NCBI GenBank assembly: GCA_903934135.1
Contig: CAIZMQ010000122.1
Span: 1-52,576, forward strand
Reading direction: 5' to 3'
DNA from: an uncultured Verrucomicrobiota bacterium
GTDB lineage: Bacteria > Verrucomicrobiota > Verrucomicrobiia > Chthoniobacterales > JACTMZ01
Length of the DNA: 52,576 bases
Notes under the pieces: generated by a model
Databases searched by the model: none
Seen by the model: the letters and a program-made list of their open reading frames with translations, nothing else
Told to the model about the DNA's origin: nothing
Made by a program: the position numbers and the translations under genes
In this document: piece after piece, positions 45,580 through 52,576 of the stretch
Numbering within the stretch: position 1 is the first letter of the stretch
Layout of the letters: each line of letters starts with the position of its first letter

Positions 45580-45894
45580 CCCGTCCACGGGGACAAGCCC
45601 CGTGGCGCGGGGATGGTAGCGGAGTGAGGGGCAGACCAACGGCGAGCTCCGGGCGGCGCGGTGGACCGTGAGGGAAGAGAGGGATGAGACTTGAGTTTGA
45701 AACTTGAGTGAAATGCTGGACGGCGCGGTGGACCTTGAGGGAGGAGAGGGGATGAGACTTGAGCTGTGTGGGCGGTGGGCTCTGCTCCGGGCGGCGCGGT
45801 GGACCTTGAGGGAGGAGAGGGGATTGGGACTTGAGCCGTGTGGGCGGCGGGCTCTGCTCCGGGCGGCGCGGTGGACCTTGTGTCCACCGACCGC
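45580..45894. repeat. REP array upstream of the RAYT gene
   Basis: In order: a type-B hairpin (45580-45612), a type-A head GGGCGGCGCGGTGGACC (45651-45667), a 70-bp spacer block, further type-A heads (45718-45734, 45789-45805), and a complete type-A hairpin with CGGTGGAC CTTGT GTCCACCG (45861-45894). The half copies lack the closing arm GTCCACCG. The remainder of 45561-46131 holds only GC-rich filler and the promoter region of the next gene. Confidence 0.9.
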
Positions 45895-46015
45895 AACGGG
45901 TCCTCCTCCAGGCGGCGGCCCCGAACCTTGGGGTTAGGGGAGGGGGGACCCGCACCGCCCCGAAAACCCGCCCGGAAGAGGGGTCCCCCGGGCCCCGGCA
46001 GCGGGGTCGAAATTC

Positions 46016-46058
46016 TTGAAAAATTTTCGTTGACCTGCCGGCAAATCGGGCGTACGTA
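46016..46058 (+). promoter_or_regulatory. Candidate promoter and shared AT-rich motif upstream of the 220-residue PEP-CTERM gene
   Basis: TTGAAAAATTTTCGT (46016-46030) is identical, 15 of 15, to 49374-49388 upstream of the amylase gene and contains the palindrome GAAAATTTTC plus A. It overlaps TTGACC (46030-46035), which is followed after 17 bp by TACGTA, a weak -10. The ATG is at 46132. So the block may be an UP element or a regulator site next to the promoter. Confidence 0.45.
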
Positions 46059-46131
46059 ATTTCCATAAATGGCACAGTCTTTTTGAGGCTGCGGCCATTG
46101 CAAATACCCCCAACACCTTAATTCCCCCCTT

Positions 46132-46794
46132 ATGAAAAAACTCCTCCTTGCGGCGGCTGTGATGGCTGCTGCCTTTGTATTGGCATCTAACAGTGTTCAG
46201 GCCGCCAGTGGCATCTATGGCGGTTACGTCACGATTGGTGGAATAAAATACAAATCCAGCTCCACATATGCCGGCTCTGAACCTACCTTGGGAGCAACGT
46301 CATTGGGAAGCTTCGCCATAGGCGGCAATCTTGTGCTTTCTGCTGCCGAAACTTTGGCATTTCAAGACGGCGGCAGTTCTACTTTCGCGGGAGCTTTAGC
46401 TTATCGGGTTCGTTTATCTACAGCCCCCAAGTCGACCAATCCGAGTGATTACACCTTTCAGGACATGGGCAATGGCGTTAGTATAGGTGGTAACAACAGA
46501 AAATTTGATTTTTCCGGTGGATCCTTCAATTTGCTAAGTGGATATAGCCCCGCATCCCCCACAGATTACAGCATCGATATCGTGCATAAAATCGGGGCCA
46601 ACGATGGCGGTGGCGGTTCCAACTTCGAGTGGTTGGCCAATCTCAACAGCACGCAACCCGGCAACACAACTTGGGGAGCTATCAATGCCTTCACCGCCAC
46701 GTACACCGTTGTCCCTGAGCCCTCGACCTATGCACTGCTTGGTTTAGGAGCAATTGCCATCTTTAGTTATGCCGTGCGTCGTCGTAAGTCATGA
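46132..46794 (+). CDS. PEP-CTERM secreted protein, 220 residues
   Basis: A signal peptide (MKKLLLAAAVMAAAFVLASNSVQA) opens a short beta-rich protein with recurring strand motifs (GIYGGYVTIGGIKYKSS, GSFAIGGNLVLSAAETLAF, AYRVRLSTAP). The C-terminus VPEPSTYALLGLGAIAIFSYAVRRRKS is PEP-CTERM. I do not recognise the body. The gene has visibly lower GC than its neighbours. It follows the REP array and has its own candidate promoter with the shared TTGAAAAATTTTCGT motif. The downstream gap (46795-46909) separates it from a convergent Sel1 gene and shows no clear terminator. Confidence 0.92.
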   Translation: MKKLLLAAAVMAAAFVLASNSVQAASGIYGGYVTIGGIKYKSSSTYAGSEPTLGATSLGSFAIGGNLVLSAAETLAFQDGGSSTFAGALAYRVRLSTAPKSTNPSDYTFQDMGNGVSIGGNNRKFDFSGGSFNLLSGYSPASPTDYSIDIVHKIGANDGGGGSNFEWLANLNSTQPGNTTWGAINAFTATYTVVPEPSTYALLGLGAIAIFSYAVRRRKS

Positions 46795-46909
46795 AGGTGC
46801 GCACTTCTCAGCAAAAAATGTGAGGTCCTGTTCTGCACGGCTTTTGACCAGTGTGTATACGACACCCGCTCGTCTTTTCCTTTAAAGTCTTCTAAATCAG
46901 GCAGTGGCT

Positions 46910-47860
46910 TTATTCGCCGCTCCTGATGGTTTTCTCCTCAGTAATTTCCTCGAGCATTTCTTGCGCCTGAATTTGCCCGCCTTCGGCCGCCTTCTTGAGC
47001 CACTTGATTCCCTCGCTGCGACCGTGCTCACCAAAACTTTTGCCTCGAAGGTAGAGAGTGGCGAGTGCGAATTGGAATTCAACGTTTCCGGCTTTTGCTA
47101 GGGGTAGCGTCATTTCGGCGGCCTTTTCCTCGTTTTTCTCCAGCCCATAATCGCCGTGTGCGGTGGCCCCAGCCAAGAAAAACAGCGCCTCAGAATACCC
47201 CTCATTCGCCGCGCTGGTGAGCCAGGACATAACTTCCGAATTTACTTCAGGTTCTTCCTCGTTGCTCAAAACTGCTAACGCCAAGGAGTATTTAATTGGG
47301 TTACTGCCTTGCGCGGCAGCCGTGCGGGCCCAAGCCAAAGCTGCGTCTCGGTCGACAGGTGTCCCCCGCCCTTCGAAATACATCATGGCCAATTCGAACT
47401 GCGCCTCGGCGAATCCCAACTCCGCCGCGCGTTTCATCTGCCCGAAAGCATTAAGGTTGGACTGCTCGACGGCAACTCCGGTCGCGCTGAGAGTGGCCAG
47501 AAGATAGATCGCTTCGGCGTCATCCTGCTCCGCCGCTTGGCGCAAGAGCTCGACCCCGCGCTGCTGGAGCTGTGTGTCTTCGATGTTTGTCACATAGGCT
47601 TTTCCCAACTTTGTCTGGGCCCAAGCTTCGCCGCGCGTGGCGGCGTCGGCATATTCGGATTCCAAGCGGGTCGACAAGCGCTCGATTTGCCGCATCTCCG
47701 GCCGCGACAAATCCACGGGTGCTTTTTCCGGGGCCAGGCGTTCGCCGGAGAGGGTCACTCCCGCCGGTTTGGTCGAGAGGCCCGGATCGGTCTGGGCTGG
47801 GCCGGTCGCCACGTTGGCCAGGAGGAAAGCCGCCCCGCAAACCGCATGTCTCTTCTTCAT
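46910..47860 (-). CDS. Secreted Sel1-repeat protein
   Basis: A 316-residue protein with signal peptide (MKKRHAVCGAAFLLANVATGPAQ) and then Sel1-type TPR repeats from about residue 80 onwards: EAWAQTKLGKAYV, GVELLRQAAEQDDAEAIYLLATL, AFGQMKRAAELGFAEAQFELAMMYFEGRG, SWLTSAANEGYSEALFFLAG and KWLKKAAEGGQIQAQEML. Sel1 repeats act as protein-binding solenoids in export, envelope assembly or signalling; the partner here is unknown. The last two repeats are shortened. GC is again below the local average. It converges with the 220-residue PEP-CTERM gene. The upstream gap to 48108 holds a REP head and little else. Confidence 0.92.
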   Translation of the reverse strand: MKKRHAVCGAAFLLANVATGPAQTDPGLSTKPAGVTLSGERLAPEKAPVDLSRPEMRQIERLSTRLESEYADAATRGEAWAQTKLGKAYVTNIEDTQLQQRGVELLRQAAEQDDAEAIYLLATLSATGVAVEQSNLNAFGQMKRAAELGFAEAQFELAMMYFEGRGTPVDRDAALAWARTAAAQGSNPIKYSLALAVLSNEEEPEVNSEVMSWLTSAANEGYSEALFFLAGATAHGDYGLEKNEEKAAEMTLPLAKAGNVEFQFALATLYLRGKSFGEHGRSEGIKWLKKAAEGGQIQAQEMLEEITEEKTIRSGE

Positions 47861-47900
47861 TTTATAAACCTACTTCCACCCTCGACCGCCCTCAAGCTTC

Positions 47901-47914
47901 GGGCGGCGCGGTGG
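47901..47914. repeat. Isolated REP head
   Basis: GGGCGGCGCGGTGG is the type-A REP head without its closing arm, 40 bp before the Sel1 start. In the rest of the gap 47861-48108 I see no gene; the drawn ORFs (47919, 47309) are artefacts. Confidence 0.6.
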
Positions 47915-48108
47915 CGGGGTGAACGTCCGTTTACTTTTCGACTATGGATCGAGTGGTGGGGCTGGGCGTTTGCCTCGGGGCCATCTTCACTGCGTTCCGG
48001 TTGGACCGGCCGTGTTGAATCCCCGAGAAGGTTCGCGGTCGGCCCGGAGGTCCGACCCTACCCCGGGGCGGAAGGACAAAGTGCAAATGCGGTGCCCCAA
48101 GCGTCGGC

Positions 48109-49263
48109 TCAGTAGATCAATCCGATCGACGCGGTGTAGGCGTGAAGGAAATTGCGGCCGGCCACGGGACCGATTTCGCCGTTGCAGAAGAAGCCGGCGG
48201 AGGGGAGGGGTCCGAGTGCCTCCGCGACGACCCGGGCGTCATGGTCGGGGCTGCCGAAAAGATTTTTGCCCCGGCCGTTGCAGCAGAAGAGAAGCGAGGC
48301 GACCGGTTTTTCGGCCCGCCGGGCGAGGGGGGCAAGGAGGGCTTTGAGTTCTTCGTCCGCGCTGACCGCATCGCGCAACTGGTATTGCAAGGTCTGCCCG
48401 GTGCGCGGATGCGCGCCGACCACCACCGCGCCGGTGGCGGGATCGGCCCCGAGGATGTTGCGCACCAAAAAATCACCGCGGGCGAATTTCTCTTTGTATT
48501 CGTCGACGACCAAACCGGCGAAAAGATTGCCGCGGGCGCGTTGTTTGTCCGCCTCGGCCAGCGTGTTGAAAGCCTGCTCAAGCACCTGATAAGCGGGGCG
48601 GGAGCCGAGTTCATAGAGGAGATGTTCTTCCGCCCGGGTAACCGGCAGGGCCTCGCCGATCGGACGGCATCCTTGGCTGACCACCGTTTCGATCCGCACG
48701 CCGTCCAGGGCGATGGCGAGGGCATCGGAGGTGTCGCCAATGGCCGGACCGAAAACGGTCACGTCCTCGTCCCCGCGGGGTCCGCCGGCCAGGCCGCCGA
48801 GGACGGGGGCGCCGGGGAAGGCGAGGTTCCATTCGCGCAGCCAGGTGTCGGCGTCGAAGCGGAACGGATTGGCCAGAAAGAGCCAAGCTTGAGCCGGACC
48901 GCCGGCCGCTTCATGCCAAAACGAGTCGCCCTGCGAGGTCTCGACCTGGGCTTGGGAAAGTGGGACGGCGCGGACTTTTGCCTCCGGCAGATGAAGAAAA
49001 AGAAGGGAGAACCCCTCGGTCGTCTCGCCTTCGCAGGACGTGCCAATCAGACCGGAACCGGTGCAACCGGCGAGAAAGGGAACATGGCCATGCACCGCGA
49101 CGATCTCTTGGAATTCGGCCAGGTGGGGGGTGTAGCCGGCCGAGAGGAAAGCCAAGGCCAGGGTCGGGGCTCCGCCCAATTCCGCCCGCATTTCTTCCGC
49201 GGCCGTGCGCACGCGTGATTCGTCGAACGCGTGCAAAACAAGGCGGGAGACGGCACGGTTCAT
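48109..49263 (-). CDS. FIST-domain protein (FIST N and FIST C)
   Basis: A 384-residue cytoplasmic protein. The N-terminal FIST domain (residues about 25-200) has LALAFLSAGYTPHLAEF, FLAGCTGSGLIGT, and VLGGLAGGPRGDEDVTVFG; the C-terminal FIST domain (about 220-360) has NLFAGLVVDEYKEKFARGDFLVRNILGADPATGAVVVGAHPRTGQTLQYQLRDA, then SLLFCCNGRGKNLFG. FIST domains are thought to bind small ligands such as amino acids, often in sensor proteins; here there is no attached signalling domain. ATG 49263 (MNRAVSRLVLH) is preferred, but the track's 49356 start with a Pro-rich leader is possible. Divergent from the amylase gene, with 169 bp between starts and the TTGAAAAATTTTCGT motif in that gap. Confidence 0.9.
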   Translation of the reverse strand: MNRAVSRLVLHAFDESRVRTAAEEMRAELGGAPTLALAFLSAGYTPHLAEFQEIVAVHGHVPFLAGCTGSGLIGTSCEGETTEGFSLLFLHLPEAKVRAVPLSQAQVETSQGDSFWHEAAGGPAQAWLFLANPFRFDADTWLREWNLAFPGAPVLGGLAGGPRGDEDVTVFGPAIGDTSDALAIALDGVRIETVVSQGCRPIGEALPVTRAEEHLLYELGSRPAYQVLEQAFNTLAEADKQRARGNLFAGLVVDEYKEKFARGDFLVRNILGADPATGAVVVGAHPRTGQTLQYQLRDAVSADEELKALLAPLARRAEKPVASLLFCCNGRGKNLFGSPDHDARVVAEALGPLPSAGFFCNGEIGPVAGRNFLHAYTASIGLIY

Positions 49264-49373
49264 CAATGGGGAAAGATCCCCGCTGCTGGGCAGCAGGTCA
49301 AATGAAGGTTTTTGGTTTATTTGCGGCGTTTTTGGTTGAACATCTGCGTCTTCCAACCTGTCGAAGGAAGAGG

Positions 49374-49404
49374 TTGAAAAATTTTCGTGTCGGGCTTCAT
49401 TGAC
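49374..49404 (+). promoter_or_regulatory. Shared AT-rich motif and -35-like box upstream of the amylase gene
   Basis: TTGAAAAATTTTCGT (49374-49388) is an exact copy of the motif at 46016. TTGACA (49399-49404) follows, but no good -10 lies 17 bp beyond it before the ATG at 49433. The motif lies in the divergent gap and could serve either gene. Confidence 0.4.
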
Positions 49405-49432
49405 AGATCAACCAACTTTCTTCCCTTCTCCC

Positions 49433-52400
49433 ATGAACCCCGCTCTCCGCCAGCCATCCGCAAAGCGCTTTTCCCCGGCGCGCCTGGCCTGCGTTTTACT
49501 GGCCCTGCTGCCTCTGACGGCCGCCGCCCAGCAGGCCAATATCTGGCACCTTTCGGCGTCGACGCAGGAGGGCATCCCCGGGACGATGCGCGATCCGGCC
49601 ACCCCGGGTGCCAGCCAGGGCGTGACCTTTTACCAGGGTGTCTGGAAGGGGGATGGGGCCAACCAGACGGGGGGGCGGCTATTTTACCGGATCAACGGGG
49701 GGAGTTGGCAACCGGTCAGTCTCGGTTTCCACTCGAATGTCGGTTCCGGTCAAAGTCTCAACCAATTCTGGAAGGCGTCACTGACCATGCCGGGCGCGGT
49801 CGGTGCGGTGGTGCAGTATTACTTCATCACCGACTTCAGTAACCGCTCTCCAACCTTTGTCCACTCGGGCAACACGGTGGGAACCGTCGAGTCCGCAGCG
49901 CAGGCCAATCCGTTTTCCTTCACCGTGGCCCCGCCCCGCCCGGTCTTTACGGTGAACGGAGCGAATGGCGACTATTCGAAGTCCAACTTCTACCTCGACG
50001 AGAACAACGACCCTGCTTTCCCCACCTTGCCCGTGCGCGTGAACCCCGGGATCGCCGCACAGGTCGAGGTCTTCACCAACCTGAACAACCGCGACCGGGC
50101 GAATGATGACTTCAACAATGACGGGATCGAGGATGGCATTCTTCCGCCGGATGGCAACCTGACCACGACGGCCGACACCGGGGCTTATTTCCAGGCCTAT
50201 GCGATGGCCGATCCGGACAACGACGGCACCTACGAGCTGGATCTTCCCGTGCTCAAGACCGGGGCCTACCGGGTCACCGCCCGCTACCGGGCCGGGCCGA
50301 ACGATGCGTGGACCTGGCTGGGCAGTTCCGGGATCCGCGACCATGCCGTGGTTGTGGCGCCGAAGATCGCCCGCGACATGCGCGTCTACGAGCTGCATGT
50401 GGCCAATGCCAACGCCACGGCAGCCAACTTCGCCGGACGCGGGACCTTCGAGGATCTCCACGATCCGGCCAAACGGGTCAATATTACCTGGCTGCAAAAT
50501 CTCGGGGTCAACTGGATCTGGTTCCAGCCATTCCATCCGCAGGGGCTGGAAGGACGCCAACCCGATCCGGCCAACAACAACCAGCCCTACGATCCGGGCA
50601 GTCCTTACTCGATCCGCAACTTCTGGGAAATCAATCCTCTCTACACCCGCAGCTACAACGGCAATTTGAACGACCCCGCGGCGAATCCGGCCAACTACAC
50701 CGCATCGATGACCGCTTTCCGGAATTTTGCCCTCGCGGCCGATCAAGGCGGAATCCAGCTGATGCTGGATTTTCCCTTTAACCACACCGCGCCGGACGTG
50801 GTCCTCGGGTCCAAAGGCGTGGAGATTTTCGGCGCGGCGGGCGGTTGGCAACCCGGGGACAAAATCCGCGACCGCGTCCCGGGATTCTTTTCGACCGACG
50901 GCAGTGGCGGAGCAGCCGCTTACAGCGCGCCGGCCCAGACGGCCAGTCAGATTGCCACCGCGCCCGATCGCAACGATTTCGGCAAGTGGAGCGATGTGCG
51001 GGATGTTTATTTCGGCAAATACGCGACGCTCGTCATCGGCGATCCCAGCGCCGAGACCAGTCGCGCCACCACCCGCAACGAGGGCGACTGGATGGACTTC
51101 GGCGGGATGTCCGCCACGACAAGAGGGGTCTGGCGCTACTTCGGCGAGGTGCTACCCCATTGGATCGTCCAGTCGGGTCACCGCGGATACAACTCGACCA
51201 GTGCGGACGGCGCATCGCGCGCCGAGCTGGATGCCGCGGGGATCGATGGCCTGCGCAAGGACTTCGGCCAGGGGCTTCCGCCCCACGCCATGGAATACCT
51301 CATCAACCGCACGCACGAGGTGAAGTGGAGTTTCGTCTTCATGACCGAAAGTCTCGACGGCGAGCAGGTAACCTACCGCTCGAGCCGCCACTTCCCCGTG
51401 CTCAACGAGAACATCGTGTTCCCCCTCCAGGGCGCCACGACCACGTCCGCTTACCGCTCGATCATGGAGGGCCGCCGCAGCGCCTACGGTCAGAGCCTTG
51501 TCCTACTCAACAACACCTCCCACGACGAATTGCCCTACGCCGACCCTTGGGAAGCGCTCATCCGCTACACCACGGTCTCCACGACCGACGGCGCGCCCAT
51601 GCTGATGTACGGCCAGGAAATCGGCACCGGGCAGAAAGCGCAGAATTCCGTGCCCCAAGGCGGCTTCGATTGGTACGAGGAAAATTTCGGAAAATTCATC
51701 CCGCACTTCAAAAAGTGGAATTCAATGCAGCCCCAGTGGAGCGCCTATGACCGCAATGCCTTCGGCGTGCAGTTCCTCCGCCCTGCCTACGCGGCCGTCG
51801 GCCAAGCCCGCGCTTCGAGCCCCGCCCTGCGCAGCTCCAACCGCTGGTTCCTTAATCCCCGGGGGAGCAACGACCCCGATCCGGACATCTTTGCGGTGGC
51901 CAAATACACCTCCGGCGGGTCGCCCGTCGCGCAGCAGGATGTGGTCCTCGCTTTCACCAGCCTCGATCGGAGCAACCCGCAAGCCAATACCTTCGGCGTG
52001 ACCTCCGCGCTGGCCGACATCCTCGGCCTGCGAGCCGGGCGAATCTACAATGCGAAGAACATCGCGGCTTACGCCGGCCGGGACAACGAGCAGAGTAATC
52101 GCCGCGAGCAATGGATCTGGGGTTCCGGTGTCGCGCGTTCCCGGATCGAGGCCGATGGCATCTCCGTCTCGTTCAACCCCGTGCCAATATCGGACGCCGC
52201 GTGGGCGACCGCACCCTACGAGGCCAAGTTTCTTCAAGTCTATGACGTGACCCCGCCGACCGGTGCGCCGACCGGGTTGCAAGGTCCCAATGCCGCCGCC
52301 TTCGCCGTCGGCCGCAGCGTTCCGTTCTCCTGGCCAGCCCTGCCCGCCGATGCGGCCGGTGTCGTTCCGGCTTACGAAGTCACGGTCACGGTCAACGGAA

Positions 52401-52576
52401 CGGCACGTCCGCCCGCCGTTGTAGTGGACACCAGTTACACGGCGGACGCGGTCAATCCCGGTGACGAAGTGAGCGTGAGTGTCCGCGCGGTCAATCCCTA
52501 TGACACGGCAAACAAGGCCGGTTCCGCGGTTCCCCTGCCCTCCATCCGGGTTCTTGCCGCGGCCGGAGATGAGGAC
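49433..52576 (+). CDS. Secreted GH13 alpha-amylase-family enzyme, 3'-partial
   Basis: The supplied track omits this gene because no stop occurs before the window ends; from ATG 49433 the frame is open for 1048 codons. A signal peptide (PARLACVLLALLPLTAAA) is followed by one or two N-terminal beta domains (about 35-300), then the GH13 barrel. The four conserved GH13 regions are seen: MLDFPFNHTAPD (I), AGIDGLRKDFGQG with the nucleophile Asp at about 610 (II), FMTESLDGE with the acid/base Glu at about 639 (III), and LNNTSHDELP with Asp about 698 (IV). Region II has RKDFG where many amylases have RxDAxxH. After the barrel (from about 940) comes a domain starting TPPTGAPTGLQGPNAAAFAVG, FN3-like. 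Likely role: extracellular alpha-glucan hydrolysis or transglycosylation. A sorting signal, if any, is beyond the edge. Confidence 0.93.
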   Translation, partial: MNPALRQPSAKRFSPARLACVLLALLPLTAAAQQANIWHLSASTQEGIPGTMRDPATPGASQGVTFYQGVWKGDGANQTGGRLFYRINGGSWQPVSLGFHSNVGSGQSLNQFWKASLTMPGAVGAVVQYYFITDFSNRSPTFVHSGNTVGTVESAAQANPFSFTVAPPRPVFTVNGANGDYSKSNFYLDENNDPAFPTLPVRVNPGIAAQVEVFTNLNNRDRANDDFNNDGIEDGILPPDGNLTTTADTGAYFQAYAMADPDNDGTYELDLPVLKTGAYRVTARYRAGPNDAWTWLGSSGIRDHAVVVAPKIARDMRVYELHVANANATAANFAGRGTFEDLHDPAKRVNITWLQNLGVNWIWFQPFHPQGLEGRQPDPANNNQPYDPGSPYSIRNFWEINPLYTRSYNGNLNDPAANPANYTASMTAFRNFALAADQGGIQLMLDFPFNHTAPDVVLGSKGVEIFGAAGGWQPGDKIRDRVPGFFSTDGSGGAAAYSAPAQTASQIATAPDRNDFGKWSDVRDVYFGKYATLVIGDPSAETSRATTRNEGDWMDFGGMSATTRGVWRYFGEVLPHWIVQSGHRGYNSTSADGASRAELDAAGIDGLRKDFGQGLPPHAMEYLINRTHEVKWSFVFMTESLDGEQVTYRSSRHFPVLNENIVFPLQGATTTSAYRSIMEGRRSAYGQSLVLLNNTSHDELPYADPWEALIRYTTVSTTDGAPMLMYGQEIGTGQKAQNSVPQGGFDWYEENFGKFIPHFKKWNSMQPQWSAYDRNAFGVQFLRPAYAAVGQARASSPALRSSNRWFLNPRGSNDPDPDIFAVAKYTSGGSPVAQQDVVLAFTSLDRSNPQANTFGVTSALADILGLRAGRIYNAKNIAAYAGRDNEQSNRREQWIWGSGVARSRIEADGISVSFNPVPISDAAWATAPYEAKFLQVYDVTPPTGAPTGLQGPNAAAFAVGRSVPFSWPALPADAAGVVPAYEVTVTVNGTARPPAVVVDTSYTADAVNPGDEVSVSVRAVNPYDTANKAGSAVPLPSIRVLAAAGDED

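Overview
The window is GC-rich, densely coded bacterial DNA. It most likely comes from the Verrucomicrobia (Planctomycetes-Verrucomicrobia-Chlamydiae group). Seven proteins end in a PEP-CTERM sorting signal (VPEPSTYALL, a hydrophobic stretch, then an Arg-rich tail). Two of these carry T5SS/PEP-CTERM-associated repeats and autotransporter-associated beta-strand repeats. Short dispersed repeats of a style I associate with this group are also present. The taxonomic call is inference; there is no rRNA in the window, and no exosortase gene was seen.

Layout. 1-8.2 kb: two very large paralogous secreted proteins in tandem (glycine-rich N-domain plus repeat stalk plus PEP-CTERM; the first lacks its start because it lies outside the window), then a choice-of-anchor R type PEP-CTERM protein. 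8.2-9.1 kb: a toxin-antitoxin pair, a dispersed 147-bp repeat and the frameshifted remnant of a VapC/PIN toxin. 9.3-14.5 kb: two SUMF1/FGE-fold secreted proteins, one of them a 1364-residue mosaic whose signal peptide appears to start at CTG; a second copy of the 147-bp repeat closes this block. 14.8-25.97 kb: mostly housekeeping genes (RNase R, SecA, OsmC-type protein), two secreted unknowns, a PEP-CTERM trypsin-like protease, and a translationally coupled BtuF-BtuD-BtuC-like importer operon led by a DUF3147 membrane protein. 26-32.2 kb: surface-polysaccharide sugar genes (CDP-paratose-epimerase-like SDR, UDP-galactopyranose mutase, HldD) with a DUF4160/DUF2442 pair, tRNA-Ala(GGC) and recJ among them.

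32.2-41.4 kb: a secreted protein and a large GH57-like starch enzyme with starch-binding and FN3 modules, a Gly-rich RRM protein with a clear terminator, the minus-strand run ppgK-aroB-hemW, and a PHP-domain phosphoesterase. 41.5-49.4 kb: two small PEP-CTERM proteins, an SGNH/TPR membrane protein, a Sel1-repeat protein, a FIST protein, and a REP-associated tyrosine transposase (RAYT) lying between clusters of its likely REP hairpins. 49.4 kb to the end: the 5' part of a secreted GH13 alpha-amylase-type enzyme. It is open to the window edge and absent from the supplied ORF track.

How it fits together (inference): the cell exports many PEP-CTERM surface proteins and large polysaccharide-active enzymes. 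Two secreted alpha-glucan hydrolases plus a polyphosphate glucokinase fit starch or glycogen use. Sugar-nucleotide genes feed LPS/O-antigen or exopolysaccharide synthesis. The most system-like mobile feature is the RAYT-REP island at 44.6-45.9 kb.
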